Assembly (NCBI GenBank): GCA_024236295.1
Contig: JACKKT010000001.1
Location: forward strand, 280,871-344,870
DNA from: Kordiimonadaceae bacterium
GTDB lineage: Bacteria > Pseudomonadota > Alphaproteobacteria > Sphingomonadales > Emcibacteraceae
Length of the DNA stretch: 64,000 bases
Reading direction: 5' to 3'
The notes under the pieces were generated by a model. It was not told the origin of the DNA and made no database searches. It saw nothing but the letters and a program-made list of their open reading frames with translations. Of this stretch, positions 17,213 through 26,695 are shown piece by piece. Made by a program: the position numbers and the translations under genes. How positions within the stretch are numbered: the stretch's first letter is position 1; each line of letters opens with the position of its first letter.

Positions 17213-18329
17213 GGGCTCTGATCAGGACGGACCGTTCTGGCGGGAAATGGAGCGTGGCACTGGTCCCCACCCCTATTTCACTTTTAATATCCAGAGTGCC
17301 TTGAAACAATTTTATAAATGCATCCACAAGAGGCAGACCAAGCCCAGTTCCGGCAATTTCGGAATTTTTAACCTGGGAGGCGCGTCTGAATGGTATCATT
17401 GCTGTCCTTAAATCATCTGATGTCATGCCAATGCCATCGTCAATGATTGAAATATCAATGCCTCCACTGTTTCTAAGGCTTAAAATTATCTGAACATCAT
17501 TATCTTCGGTTGAATATTTAATCGCATTGGAAAGAAGATTTGAAATCATTTGTCGCATTATTCGTTCGTCACCTTTCATGGTAATGATTTGCGGCAGAAG
17601 TTTTTCATAAATTCTAATATTTCGTTCTCTGGCAAGTCCGCTCATTGAATGTACGCAGGTTTCAATAACATATTTTACGTCAATTTCACTTTCGGTAAAT
17701 TCCTGCTCCCCTGCCTCAATTTTTGAAAGATCAAGAAGATCATTAATAATTGCAAGAAGGTGTATCCCGCTGGAATTTATAAGTTTTGCATATTCAATAA
17801 AATTATCATCCACTATTTCCGGTTTAATGCCGCTTTCACCACAAAGAATACTTGAAAAGCCGATAATGGCATTAAGTGGGGTTCTAAGCTCATGGCTCAT
17901 ATTTTGCAGGAATATACTTTTATGAGAACTTGCTTCCTCTGCTTTTTCACGGGCTTCCTGAAGCTTTTGTTCTGATTTCTTTAATTCGGTAATATCGGTC
18001 GAAATGCCGACAATGGCTTTTTTGCCGCTTTTTTCATCTTTGACAGCAAATTTATTGCTTTGAAAATATAGATCATCATTTACTTTTTCTTCACCGCTGT
18101 GATGATGACCGTTTAATACCCTCCGATCAAGTTTCATTACTCGATTTGCCAGTTCTTCCGGGAAAATTTCCAGATCGGTTTTACCGATAAAATCCTGAAC
18201 AGTTAGCCCGACAGACTTTGCCCCCTGCTCATTAATCATCAGATATCTGCCCTGCTCATCTTTTACATAAATGGCGTTAGGCGTTGCTTCAATGATTGCT
18301 TGTAAAAAATTGTTACTGATATTAAGCAA
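17199..18329 (-). CDS. PAS-domain sensor histidine kinase
   Basis: 376 residues, no membrane segment, so a cytoplasmic sensor. A PAS domain covers residues about 8-115 ([20 protein letters not shown]), then a short helix, the HisKA box [18 protein letters not shown] with phospho-accepting His146, and an HATPase domain with [16 protein letters not shown] and GTGLGLPLV. There is no receiver domain and no adjacent response regulator, so it is an orphan kinase. The start is a TTG behind a gggga site; a later ATG (MINEQGAK) would remove part of the PAS domain. Signal unknown. Confidence 0.87.
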   Translation of the reverse strand: MLNISNNFLQAIIEATPNAIYVKDEQGRYLMINEQGAKSVGLTVQDFIGKTDLEIFPEELANRVMKLDRRVLNGHHHSGEEKVNDDLYFQSNKFAVKDEKSGKKAIVGISTDITELKKSEQKLQEAREKAEEASSHKSIFLQNMSHELRTPLNAIIGFSSILCGESGIKPEIVDDNFIEYAKLINSSGIHLLAIINDLLDLSKIEAGEQEFTESEIDVKYVIETCVHSMSGLARERNIRIYEKLLPQIITMKGDERIMRQMISNLLSNAIKYSTEDNDVQIILSLRNSGGIDISIIDDGIGMTSDDLRTAMIPFRRASQVKNSEIAGTGLGLPLVDAFIKLFQGTLDIKSEIGVGTSATLHFPPERSVLIRALNTA

Positions 18330-18498
18330 TATTAAATCCCCGGGAATAGTTTTAAACGCTGATATACTCGTGGCAAATATTACCGTCTTTTGTTTAAAAA
18401 AATGTTAAATAAACCATAAATTAAATATATTCTTAGGTCTTACATTTTGCTCGTGGCTGCGATAAACTGAATATGATTATAAATTTGGGTATTTTCTT

Positions 18499-19227
18499 AT
18501 GGAATGGCGGGATCGCGGGATCATTTTAAATAGTCGCAAATATGGTGAATATGATGCCATTATTGATGTTTTGACGCGTGACCGTGGCCGACATGCCGGT
18601 ATTGTTAAAGGTGGTTTTGGCCGACGTCAACGGGGATCAATCCAGCCGGGTAATGAAGTGACAGTTACCTGGCGTGGACGTCTGGAAACACATCTGGGCA
18701 CTTATTCTGTTGAACTTTATAAGGCACGAGCGGCAAATTTTCTTTATAGTCCGGCAAAACTGGCAGCACTGAACAGTTGTTGCAGCCTTTTATGCGTGAC
18801 CATAGCCGAAAATGAAGCACATGAAACCCTGCTTGATGGTCTGCTTGCCTTTCTTGATGCGTTGGAAGTCGCGCAAAATGATCTGGCCGAGTGGGCCCCG
18901 CTTCTGATCCGTTGGGAAATTGGTCTGCTGACAGAGCTGGGATTTGGCCTTAATCTGGAAAGCTGTGCTGCCAGTGGAAGAACGGATGAGCTTATATATG
19001 TTTCCCCAAAATCGGGTCATGCCGTCAGCCGTGAGGCGGGTGCTCCTTACCATGATAAAATGTTGATGTTGCCGCCATTTTTAAAGGGAAAATCAGAAAA
19101 TATTACGGTCACAGATTTAAATCATGGTCTGGCACTCACAGAATTTTTTATGGAACGTCATATGCTTGGCCCCTATTCCAAAAAAATTCCCCAGGCCCGC
19201 CGCATGCTTCGGGATTATATTGTTTAG
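18499..19227 (+). CDS. recO: DNA repair protein RecO
   Basis: 242 residues. RecO loads RecA at gaps together with RecR and anneals strands. The N-terminal OB fold begins MEWRDRGIILNSRKYGEYDA and continues TRDRGRHAGIVKGGFGRR, the classic opening of the family; a helical C-terminal domain follows, with GLLTELGFGLNLESCAASG near residue 153, which keeps only one of the cysteines used for zinc in some RecO proteins. The Shine-Dalgarno sequence is weak. The downstream gene starts 56 bp later on the same strand. Confidence 0.93.
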   Translation: MEWRDRGIILNSRKYGEYDAIIDVLTRDRGRHAGIVKGGFGRRQRGSIQPGNEVTVTWRGRLETHLGTYSVELYKARAANFLYSPAKLAALNSCCSLLCVTIAENEAHETLLDGLLAFLDALEVAQNDLAEWAPLLIRWEIGLLTELGFGLNLESCAASGRTDELIYVSPKSGHAVSREAGAPYHDKMLMLPPFLKGKSENITVTDLNHGLALTEFFMERHMLGPYSKKIPQARRMLRDYIV

Positions 19228-19283
19228 ACATTTAATTTAAATTCCAGTATATAAACGCGTGATAAAGAAATTCAGGTGATATT

Positions 19284-20960
19284 ATGGGTATTAGACCAGC
19301 AAATTCAATTAGGCCGGAACGTTCAGAACTATTGATGCCTGCCGGAAATCTGCAGAAACTTAAAATGGCAGTACTTTACGGTGCGGATGCCGTCTATCTT
19401 GGTACGCCGGATATGAGCCTTCGGACAAAATCCGACTTTTCACTTGAAGATGTTGTGGAAGGCATAGAATTTGCCCATAAGCATGGTGTGCGTGTCTATC
19501 TGACCCTTAATCTGTTTTCCCACAACAAGGATGTCCCGAAACTTGAACAATATGTAAAAACTGTGCGTAAGGTAAAACCGGACGGTGTGATTATTGCGGA
19601 CCCGGGCGTTTTTCAGTATGTCAAGGAAATGGCCCCTGATCTTGAGCTGCATATTTCGACGCAGGCAAATATCTGTTCCTGGCTCAGTGTCAAATTCTGG
19701 GAAGAACAGGGTGCAAAGCTTTGTGTGCTGGCTCGTGAAGTTTCTTTCGCCGAGCTGACCGAAATCAGGGAAAAATGCCCGGACATCAAACTGGAAGCTT
19801 TTGTCCATGGCGCCATGTGCATGACCTATTCCGGCCGCTGTATGCTTTCAAACTTTATGTCGGAACGCGGGGCCAACCAGGGCAACTGTTCAAACAGCTG
19901 CCGCTGGAATTATAAGGTTCATATGCGCTTAAAAGACGGTACCATTCAGGATCTTGAGCTGAATGAACATACCATTGATATGTTTGAATTCTTGCTTGAG
20001 GAAGGTGTCCGCGAAGGTGAACTGATGCCCATTCAGGAAGATGAACGTGGCTCCTATATCCTGAATTCAAAGGATCTTTGCCTGATGCCGAAACTGGACC
20101 AGTATTTAAAGCTTGGTGTCGACAGCCTTAAAGTCGAGGGCCGCAATAAAAGCCAGTATTATGTGGCGCTGGTTGCCCGCGCATACCGTATGGCCATTGA
20201 TGATTATTATGCCGACCCTGAAAACTGGGACCCGAAAAAATATATGGAAGAACTGGACACTGTTCAGGGGCGTGGCTATACCCTCGCCTTCCATGAAGGG
20301 CGGCTGACCAATCACGCTCATAATTATGAAAATACATCAACCATGGCCGAATGGGAATTTGCCGGTTTTATTTCCGGGGTTGAAGATGATGCCTTTTTGT
20401 TTGAACCAAAAAACCGCATAGAAGCAGGTGATGTTCTTGAATTTATTTCGCCCTATAGCCGGGAAACCATGTTTTTGCGGATTTACGAATTTTATGATGT
20501 TAATAAGGGCCAGACCGTTGACGTTGTCAATGCCGGGCAAAAACCGCTGATCCGCATTCCGTTTTCATGGTTTGATCAGGAAAGTGAAGAGCTTATCCGT
20601 CAGTTTCCTGAACTTTCCGTGGTCAGGAAAGAACGCCCCCTGACCCAGGAACAATGGGACCGCCTTAAATTCGATAAGGAAGGCAGCAAAATTGAACAGG
20701 GGTTTGGCTCCGAAAAGCGTTATTTTGAACTGCGAGACCGACTTGTCGCCAGTACCGAAGATGCCAGAAAAGACCGCAAATTCAAAACCCCGCGCATCGG
20801 GGTTGAGGGATGTTGCGGCCGTGGTTGCAATGGCTGCCTGATTTTCTGGAATGATCCGGCATATGCAAAGGCAAGAGAGCTGATGAAATCGAAAAAGCAG
20901 GGCGAAATGCTGGCAAAAAATTCACGTGGCAAAGCGGAAAGCATTGCTGTTGCAGAATAA
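19284..20960 (+). CDS. U32 peptidase-family protein, probably tRNA 5-hydroxyuridine synthesis type (TrhP/YegQ-like)
   Basis: 558 residues. The TIM-barrel U32 domain is clear: AVYLGTPDMSLRTKSDF near residue 35, and the signature EAFVHGAMCMTYSGRCMLS near 173 with CSNSCRWNYKVH after it, whose cysteines probably bind an iron-sulfur cluster. Family members modify tRNA or rRNA bases (TrhP, RlhA) or hydroxylate ubiquinone precursors (UbiU/V). The extended C-terminal domain with RGYTLAFHEGR favours the TrhP branch, where prephenate-dependent hydroxylation of wobble uridine occurs. The extra cysteine-rich tail GVEGCCGRGCNGC is an unusual addition. Specific assignment is inference. Confidence 0.82.
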   Translation: MGIRPANSIRPERSELLMPAGNLQKLKMAVLYGADAVYLGTPDMSLRTKSDFSLEDVVEGIEFAHKHGVRVYLTLNLFSHNKDVPKLEQYVKTVRKVKPDGVIIADPGVFQYVKEMAPDLELHISTQANICSWLSVKFWEEQGAKLCVLAREVSFAELTEIREKCPDIKLEAFVHGAMCMTYSGRCMLSNFMSERGANQGNCSNSCRWNYKVHMRLKDGTIQDLELNEHTIDMFEFLLEEGVREGELMPIQEDERGSYILNSKDLCLMPKLDQYLKLGVDSLKVEGRNKSQYYVALVARAYRMAIDDYYADPENWDPKKYMEELDTVQGRGYTLAFHEGRLTNHAHNYENTSTMAEWEFAGFISGVEDDAFLFEPKNRIEAGDVLEFISPYSRETMFLRIYEFYDVNKGQTVDVVNAGQKPLIRIPFSWFDQESEELIRQFPELSVVRKERPLTQEQWDRLKFDKEGSKIEQGFGSEKRYFELRDRLVASTEDARKDRKFKTPRIGVEGCCGRGCNGCLIFWNDPAYAKARELMKSKKQGEMLAKNSRGKAESIAVAE

Positions 20961-21017
20961 TGATTTTTCATCATTTTTTGACTTTAATCATGCGCGCATA
21001 TTGTTATAGTAGCCGTT

Positions 21018-23258
21018 ATGAACACGAAAATTTCTGAAGATATTATTTTAGACGCGCCCCTTGGTGATACTCTGGGGGATCGTTATCTGTCCTATGCCTT
21101 ATCCACCATTATGTCACGGTCCCTTCCAGATGTGCGGGATGGCTTAAAACCGGTTCACCGCCGCCTTCTTTATGCCATGCGGCAATTAAAGCTGAACCCC
21201 GATACCGGATTTAAAAAATGTGCCCGCGTGGTTGGGGATGTGATCGGTAAATACCATCCCCACGGTGATCAGTCGGTTTATGATGCCATGGTGCGTTTAA
21301 GTCAGGAATTTGCCGTGCGTTACCCGCTTGTGGACGGACAGGGCAATTTTGGCAATATCGACGGTGATAATGCCGCTGCCATGCGATATACCGAAGCCCG
21401 CATGACCGAAGTGGCCATGGCCCTGATGGAAGATCTTGACAAGGACACGGTTGATTTCCGGGAAACCTATGACGGCGAGGAAAAAGAACCCGTGGTTATG
21501 CCGGCCAATTTTCCGAACCTTCTGGCAAATGGCGCCATGGGAATCGCAGTTGGTATGGCCACCAGTATACCGCCACATAATGTGGATGAGGTTTGTTCTG
21601 CACTTCTTCATCTGATTAAAACACCCAATGCCGGTTTTGCCAAACTTTGTGAATTTATTCAGGGACCGGATTTCCCGACCGGCGGCACCATAGTTGAACC
21701 GCATGAGAATATTGTCGAAGCGTATAGCACCGGACGCGGCAGTTTCCGCATTCGGGCCAACTGGCATGTCGAAGATGCCGGTCGCGGAATGTATCAGATT
21801 ATCATTACGGAAATTCCCTATCAGGTTCAAAAATCAAGGCTGATTGAAAAAATTGCTGATCTTGTATATCAGAAAAAATTGCCGATCCTTGGCGATGTGC
21901 TTGATGAAAGCTCGGAAGATATCCGCATCGTGATTGAACCGAAAAGCAGGACGGTTGACCCGGAACTGTTGATGGAAAGTCTCTTTAAACTGACCGAGCT
22001 TGAAAGCCGCTTTTCACTTAATATGAATGTTCTTGAAGGCGGAAGACTACCGCGGGTGATGAACCTTCGCGAGGTATTGCAGGCTTTCCTTGATCATCGC
22101 CAGGATGTGCTGATCCGCCGCTCAAAATTCAGGCTGGAAAAAATTGATCATCGCCTGGAAGTTCTTGGTGGATACCTGATCGCCTTTCTTAATCTTGATG
22201 AAGTGATCCGCATCATCCGTGAAGAGGATGAGGTCAAGCAGTGTCTGATGGATAGCTTTAAGCTTACGGATATTCAGGCGGAAGCCATTCTCAATATGCG
22301 GCTGCGGTCCCTGCGTAAGCTAGAGGAAATGGAACTTCGCACGGAACATAAAGCTCTTGAGGAAGAAAAAGCCCATCTGCTTGCCCTTCTGGACAGTGAG
22401 GAGATGAGATGGCAGGAAATTGCCACCGATATTCGCTCCATCCGGGAACGCTTCGGCAAAAAAACCGATTTGGGCGCGCGCCGCACCGAATTTTCCGATG
22501 CACCGGAGGCGGCGATAATTCCGCTTGAAGCGATGATTGAAAAAGAGCCGGTCACAGTTATCTGCTCCCGTATGGGTTGGATCCGGGCGATGAAGGGTCA
22601 TGTTGATCTGGATGATGACAAAATTAAATATAAGGAAGGCGACGAAGGAAAATTCGCTTTCCACTGCCAGACCACCGATAAAGTATTGCTGTTTGCATCG
22701 AACGGGCGCTTTTATACATTGGGCGCGGATAAACTGCCCGGTGGGCGTGGTCACGGGGAGCCGGTCCGGCTGATGATTGATCTGGAAAATGATGAAAAGA
22801 TTGTCTCCCTCACCGTTTATAAACCGGACAGTAAGCTGATCATCGCGTCCGAAGCCGGGCGTGGCTTTATGGCGGATGCCGATAAAGTGATGGCCAGCAC
22901 GAGAAACGGTAAACAGGTCATGAATGTTGAGGATGGCAAGAATAAAGCCGCCCTCGCCCGCGTGATTGAACCGGGTCATGATCATGTTGCTATCGTCGGG
23001 CAAAACCGTAAACTGCTGATTTTCCCGATTGACCAGATGCCGGAAATGACAAAGGGCCGCGGGGCGATTTTGCAGAAATATAAGGGTGGCAGCCTTGGTG
23101 ATGTGATTTCATTTAACATTGCCGAAGGGCTTAGCTGGGAAATGCGCGGCGGAAAAATCCGCACCGAAACCGACCTCACTCCCTGGATTGGCAAGCGCGG
23201 TCAGGTTGGCCGGATGCCACCCCACGGGTTCCCGTCCAATAACAAATTTTCGCGATAA
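21018..23258 (+). CDS. parC: DNA topoisomerase IV subunit A
   Basis: 746 residues, the usual alphaproteobacterial length. Catalytic Tyr124 lies in [12 protein letters not shown]; the start region [20 protein letters not shown] and the quinolone region [15 protein letters not shown] (Gln85 and Ser86 after HPHGD) are typical of ParC rather than GyrA, and there is no GyrA box. The C-terminal beta-pinwheel is present but short ([27 protein letters not shown]). With ParE it decatenates daughter chromosomes. The ParE gene is not here. The GNAT gene follows 20 bp after the stop. Confidence 0.95.
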   Translation: MNTKISEDIILDAPLGDTLGDRYLSYALSTIMSRSLPDVRDGLKPVHRRLLYAMRQLKLNPDTGFKKCARVVGDVIGKYHPHGDQSVYDAMVRLSQEFAVRYPLVDGQGNFGNIDGDNAAAMRYTEARMTEVAMALMEDLDKDTVDFRETYDGEEKEPVVMPANFPNLLANGAMGIAVGMATSIPPHNVDEVCSALLHLIKTPNAGFAKLCEFIQGPDFPTGGTIVEPHENIVEAYSTGRGSFRIRANWHVEDAGRGMYQIIITEIPYQVQKSRLIEKIADLVYQKKLPILGDVLDESSEDIRIVIEPKSRTVDPELLMESLFKLTELESRFSLNMNVLEGGRLPRVMNLREVLQAFLDHRQDVLIRRSKFRLEKIDHRLEVLGGYLIAFLNLDEVIRIIREEDEVKQCLMDSFKLTDIQAEAILNMRLRSLRKLEEMELRTEHKALEEEKAHLLALLDSEEMRWQEIATDIRSIRERFGKKTDLGARRTEFSDAPEAAIIPLEAMIEKEPVTVICSRMGWIRAMKGHVDLDDDKIKYKEGDEGKFAFHCQTTDKVLLFASNGRFYTLGADKLPGGRGHGEPVRLMIDLENDEKIVSLTVYKPDSKLIIASEAGRGFMADADKVMASTRNGKQVMNVEDGKNKAALARVIEPGHDHVAIVGQNRKLLIFPIDQMPEMTKGRGAILQKYKGGSLGDVISFNIAEGLSWEMRGGKIRTETDLTPWIGKRGQVGRMPPHGFPSNNKFSR

Positions 23259-23278
23259 GGATTTAAAGAGGGTTTTTA

Positions 23279-23842
23279 ATGGTCACATTCCCGCCTTTAA
23301 AATCGGTTTTTAGCCATGTGATTGCCCGCGGTGACAAGGTTGAACTTCAGCTTCCTTCCATGAGCCATAAAAAACAGTTTATGGAATTTGTTAATCGTAA
23401 TCGCGACTTTCATGAACCCTGGGTTTATGTTTCCGGCGAGCCGGCCTATTATGATCAATATATCCGGCGCATGAAAATGGGAAAAATGATCGGCTTTTTC
23501 GTCTTTACGCGAGATGATAACCAGTTTGCGGGGGTTGTTAATTTAAACAGCATACGGCTGGACCCGTTCAGTTCAGCAAGTCTTGGCTATTACGCAGAAG
23601 AAAGCCTTTGTGGCAAAGGATTTATGAAGGAGGCCATCAGGCTCGTGCTGGCGCATGCTTTTCAAAAAATTGGTCTTAACCGGGTCGAGGTCAATATTCA
23701 GCCGGGTAACAGTGCCTCAATACGGCTGGTAAAGTCCCTCGGATTTGAAAAGGAAGGTTTTTCCCGAAAATATCTGCAAATCGGCAATGACTATCGCGAT
23801 CATGAAAGATGGGCCTACCTTGCCGAGGATTTTATTGGATAA
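23279..23842 (+). CDS. GNAT acetyltransferase, RimJ/RimL type
   Basis: 187 residues. An N-acetyltransferase of the RimJ/RimL branch: the fold begins VELQLPSMSHKKQFMEFVNRN, strand FAGVVNLNSIRLDPF, the acetyl-CoA loop GYYAEESLCGKGFMKEAIRL (Q/R-x-x-G-x-G/A form) near residue 105, and LNRVEVNIQPGNSASIRLVKSLGF near 140. It acetylates a protein N-terminus or small molecule; the target is unknown. It lies 20 bp behind parC on the same strand with an aaagaggg site, so the two are probably co-transcribed, and a terminator follows directly. Confidence 0.87.
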   Translation: MVTFPPLKSVFSHVIARGDKVELQLPSMSHKKQFMEFVNRNRDFHEPWVYVSGEPAYYDQYIRRMKMGKMIGFFVFTRDDNQFAGVVNLNSIRLDPFSSASLGYYAEESLCGKGFMKEAIRLVLAHAFQKIGLNRVEVNIQPGNSASIRLVKSLGFEKEGFSRKYLQIGNDYRDHERWAYLAEDFIG

Positions 23843-23845
23843 AAA

Positions 23846-23873
23846 AACACGGGCCAGATTTCTGACCCGTGTT
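23846..23873. terminator. Bidirectional terminator between GNAT and cold-shock genes
   Basis: aacacggg (23846-23853) pairs with cccgtgtt (23866-23873) around a 12-base loop. A-rich sequence precedes and T-rich sequence follows, so it can end both the parC-GNAT transcript and the cold-shock transcript. Confidence 0.75.
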
Positions 23874-23899
23874 AAATCAATTTTTAAAATGAGCTTTTA

Positions 23900-24103
23900 T
23901 TAAGCCGCAGTTAAATTACAAGCGGCCTGTTTGCCTCTGTCTTCCTGAACGTCATATTGAATTTTCTGACCTTCGTCGAGTGATGAAAGCTCAGATTTCT
24001 GAAGTGCAGAAATGTGAACAAAGACGTCTTTGCCACCATTGTCAGGCTCAATAAAGCCGAAACCTTTTGTCGGATTAAACCATTTAATTGTACCAGTTGC
24101 CAT
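23900..24103 (-). CDS. Cold-shock protein, CspA family (copy 1)
   Basis: 67 residues from ATG 24103 behind an aaggag site; the reading frame stays open upstream to 24271, but that part has no family similarity and would be a leader. RNP1 KGFGFIEP and RNP2 DVFVHISAL are intact, giving an OB-fold single-strand nucleic acid chaperone. It follows the alphaproteobacterial pattern [14 protein letters not shown]. The long leader before it (about 200 nt) is typical of csp mRNAs, which are regulated at the level of structure. A paralogue lies at 48.1 kb. Confidence 0.93.
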   Translation of the reverse strand: MATGTIKWFNPTKGFGFIEPDNGGKDVFVHISALQKSELSSLDEGQKIQYDVQEDRGKQAACNLTAA

Positions 24104-24419
24104 TTTATTTCTCCTTATGCAAATATTGGTAAGTTGTTTAATCACGATAGTGTGACTAAACATAAAGTTTGATAAAGACTTACGTCTATTACCCTCTACT
24201 GAATCTAAATATTTGGAAAGAGAAGCGGATGTTATTAGTAATGTATTAGTCAAACGTACGCTCATAGACACTACTTTTGCTTACAAGTCAATATAATTCG
24301 CAAATCCTTTAAGAAAAGACAGATATATTTATTATTTTGAATAACATATCCAATTTCCTAATTTTTTTTGGAAAATTAGTGTTAATATTCGTACACAATA
24401 ATAAAAAAATAGGGACAGA
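24104..24419. other. 316-bp divergent region, cold-shock leader and promoter area
   Basis: Holds the probable long 5' leader of the cold-shock gene (leftward) and the promoter area of the class V aminotransferase gene (rightward). It is strongly AT-rich. I see no ORF with similarity to known proteins and no clear operator. The leader may be a temperature-responsive structure, which is inference from the family. Confidence 0.45.
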
Positions 24420-25664
24420 ATGATGGAAAACAGACGGGATTTTCTGAAAGGATCTGCGATTGGAACACTGGCGCTGTTTGGTGCCGGCCAGGCCCAGGCT
24501 GCTCTTTCGGATAAAAAGGACAATTTTGAAGATATTGACCGGCTTAGTGACGACCAGATATTTGCGCGCGTTAAAAAGTCGCTTCTGATACAGGAAAATA
24601 TGGCCTATTTCAATACAGGTACCCTTGGGCCGTCACCGGCATTTCTGATTGATCATGTTTGCGCAACAATGCGGGAGCTGGAAGCAAACCCCGCTCTTGG
24701 CAATACCGGGCCGATCGGCAGCAAAATGGATCAAACCCGCATTAATGTAGCAAAATTCATCGGTGCGGATGTTGATGAAATCATTCTGACCCGAAACACC
24801 ACCGAGGGAATAAATACCGTCTGTGGTGGTCTTGAATGGAATGCCGGAGATGAGATACTGACCTCAAACCATGAACATGGCAGCGCGGAAAACGGCCTTG
24901 AATATCTGGTTCTGACCAAGGGGGCCGTGCTTAAGAAATTTGAAATGCCCCTTCCCGCGAAAAATAAACAGCAGATTATTGATCTCGTGCTGGAAAATAT
25001 AACACCGAAAACAAAAATGCTTATGTTAAGTCATGTGATTACTGTTTCGGGGCTTCGTATGCCGATCAGGGAAATTGCCAAAATTGCTCGGGAGCGGGGC
25101 ATTTTCTTCATAGTCGACGGGGCACAGACCCCGGGCATGATTAATGTCAATGTTCATGAGCTTGGCTGCGACATATATGCCTTTAGCGGTCATAAGTGGC
25201 TGTTGGGTCCAAAGGAGACCGGCATTCTTTATATCCGAAAAGCGGTGCAGGAAAAAGTCATCAGTACCTTTTATCTGGATGGGTATAGTGCCTATACCAA
25301 GTCGTCAGGCACACGGAATTTTGCACTCATTATAGGCTTTGGTGAAATTGTTGCCTGGTTTGATAAAATCGGTAAGGAACGAATTGAAAAAAGATGCCTG
25401 TCCCTCGCCCATTATTGTCGGGAGCAGTTGAAAAATATCAGAGGGGTCACTTTATTGTCCTCGACTGATCCGGAACTGGCATCGGCCATTGTCACCATAA
25501 GCCTTGATAGTGTACCAAACAGGCAGGTTTATGATAAAATGTGGGATCAGAACATAATTCCCAAAGCCATAGAATATAATGCCCTGCGTATTTCCAATCA
25601 TATGTTTACAAGAAATTCTGATGTTGATCGATTTGTTGAAATACTGAAAAAGGAACTAGCCTAA
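24420..25664 (+). CDS. Tat-exported class V aminotransferase
   Basis: 414 residues. The twin-arginine signal NRRDFLKGSAIGTLALFGAG with AQA predicts export of a folded protein to the periplasm. The rest is a fold-type I PLP enzyme of class V (isopenicillin N epimerase-like, cysteine desulfurase relatives): NTGTLGPSP near residue 62, TRNTTEGINTV near 124, DGAQTPGMI near 232 and the PLP lysine Lys259 in SGHKWLLGP. Reaction unknown; candidates include epimerisation, deamination or C-S lyase activity on an amino acid. It stands alone between the cold-shock gene and a terminator. Confidence 0.88.
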   Translation: MMENRRDFLKGSAIGTLALFGAGQAQAALSDKKDNFEDIDRLSDDQIFARVKKSLLIQENMAYFNTGTLGPSPAFLIDHVCATMRELEANPALGNTGPIGSKMDQTRINVAKFIGADVDEIILTRNTTEGINTVCGGLEWNAGDEILTSNHEHGSAENGLEYLVLTKGAVLKKFEMPLPAKNKQQIIDLVLENITPKTKMLMLSHVITVSGLRMPIREIAKIARERGIFFIVDGAQTPGMINVNVHELGCDIYAFSGHKWLLGPKETGILYIRKAVQEKVISTFYLDGYSAYTKSSGTRNFALIIGFGEIVAWFDKIGKERIEKRCLSLAHYCREQLKNIRGVTLLSSTDPELASAIVTISLDSVPNRQVYDKMWDQNIIPKAIEYNALRISNHMFTRNSDVDRFVEILKKELA

Positions 25665-25670
25665 TAAAGA

Positions 25671-25717
25671 AAATCCCCACCGGAAGAGAGCCATTTGCCC
25701 TTCCCGGCGGGGAATTT
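25671..25717. terminator. Bidirectional terminator
   Basis: aaatccccaccggaag (25671-25686) pairs with cttcccggcggggaattt (25700-25717) apart from single mismatches. It is GC-rich, with T-rich exits on both strands. It lies between the convergent aminotransferase and MddA-like genes. Confidence 0.75.
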
Positions 25718-25743
25718 AATTTTGATACCCTGCTTTGCGTTAT

Positions 25744-26487
25744 TTATTTTATTTTCATAAATGGAATAAGCATCGGGACTTCATTGAGGTATTTTTTATA
25801 GCGCTCACCCAGTAGCGAGGTGATGTCTTTTTCTTCGTGCGGGATGGCAATCAGGATTTCCGCTGTCATCATGGTTGCAAAAAGAAAATGGCCTGCGGAC
25901 ATGGTTGGCGTTGACCAGAATGCCAGAACAAACCCGGTATAAAGCGGATGACGCACCAGTTTATAAAAGAGCGGCTGGACAAATTTAAAGCCTGATGGTG
26001 CTTTTCCGGTAAAGTTTGTATAGATCTGCTCAAGCCCGAAAAGTTCAAAATGATTGATCAGGAATGTGGAAACCAACACAATTCCGTACCCGGCAAGGCT
26101 CACAGCCCAAAGCGTATAGATCCAGAAGTTGCTTTCAAGTTGCCAGATAATATCAGGCATAGGCTGCCAGTAATAGTAAAGAACAAGGAGTGTTACGGCA
26201 GAAACCAGAACATATGTGCTCCGTTCCATAGCCTGTGGTATAATTTTCGTCCAGCGTTCCTTAAACCATGGACGGGCCATGATTGAATGTGTTGATGCAA
26301 ACAGCACCAGCAGTGCAATATTGATCAGCATTGAAGGCCCGAGTGATCCGACAACCCCGTTATCAATGGTTTTTGTAACAAAAGGCAAATTGTCAAAATT
26401 ACCGACAAACGCCACCAGATAAGCCAATGCCACTAATGCCAGTGCATAGCTTAATACCCCGTAGAGTAGAATTAATAATCTTCCCAT
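25744..26487 (-). CDS. mddA: MddA-like methanethiol S-methyltransferase, membrane protein
   Basis: 247 residues from the ATG at 26487, chosen because an aaagga site precedes it; an in-frame start 11 codons upstream (26520) is less supported. About five to six membrane helices (MGRLLILLYGVLSYALALVA, MLINIALLVLFASTHSIMA, YVLVSAVTLLVLYYYW). Family marks are STHSIMARPWFKERWTK, STFLINHFELFGLEQIY, VRHPLYTGFVLAFWSTPT and the final Glu-rich EEKDITSLLGERYKKYLNEVP, matching the MddA group that methylates methanethiol to dimethyl sulfide with SAM in the inner membrane. NnrU/isoprenylcysteine methyltransferase-like proteins share this fold, so the substrate needs a test. Confidence 0.75.
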   Translation of the reverse strand: MGRLLILLYGVLSYALALVALAYLVAFVGNFDNLPFVTKTIDNGVVGSLGPSMLINIALLVLFASTHSIMARPWFKERWTKIIPQAMERSTYVLVSAVTLLVLYYYWQPMPDIIWQLESNFWIYTLWAVSLAGYGIVLVSTFLINHFELFGLEQIYTNFTGKAPSGFKFVQPLFYKLVRHPLYTGFVLAFWSTPTMSAGHFLFATMMTAEILIAIPHEEKDITSLLGERYKKYLNEVPMLIPFMKIK

Positions 26488-26695
26488 TTTTATTTCCTTT
26501 AGTGAAATTGATTCGTTCAAGTAGGCAAATATCTACCTGCGAAAGTAAAATTAAACTAGTTCACAAACTGTACTCTTTTAAAATCAATGACTTAATAAAA
26601 TAAAAATGGGGTTATACACTTACCATCTCATCCGTAAATAACATTTTGCGGGCGGTGAATTATACGTTAAGCTCCGTACTATAAGGGGAGCTTGA

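Noticed and set aside
22320..23003. 227-codon ORF antisense to parC
   Set aside because: It lies wholly inside the clear parC coding region, has no good start signal and no family motif; it is a shadow frame.
24104..24271. N-terminal extension of cold-shock protein 1
   Set aside because: The added 56 residues are unlike any Csp protein, and the ATG at 24103 has a clear aaggag site.
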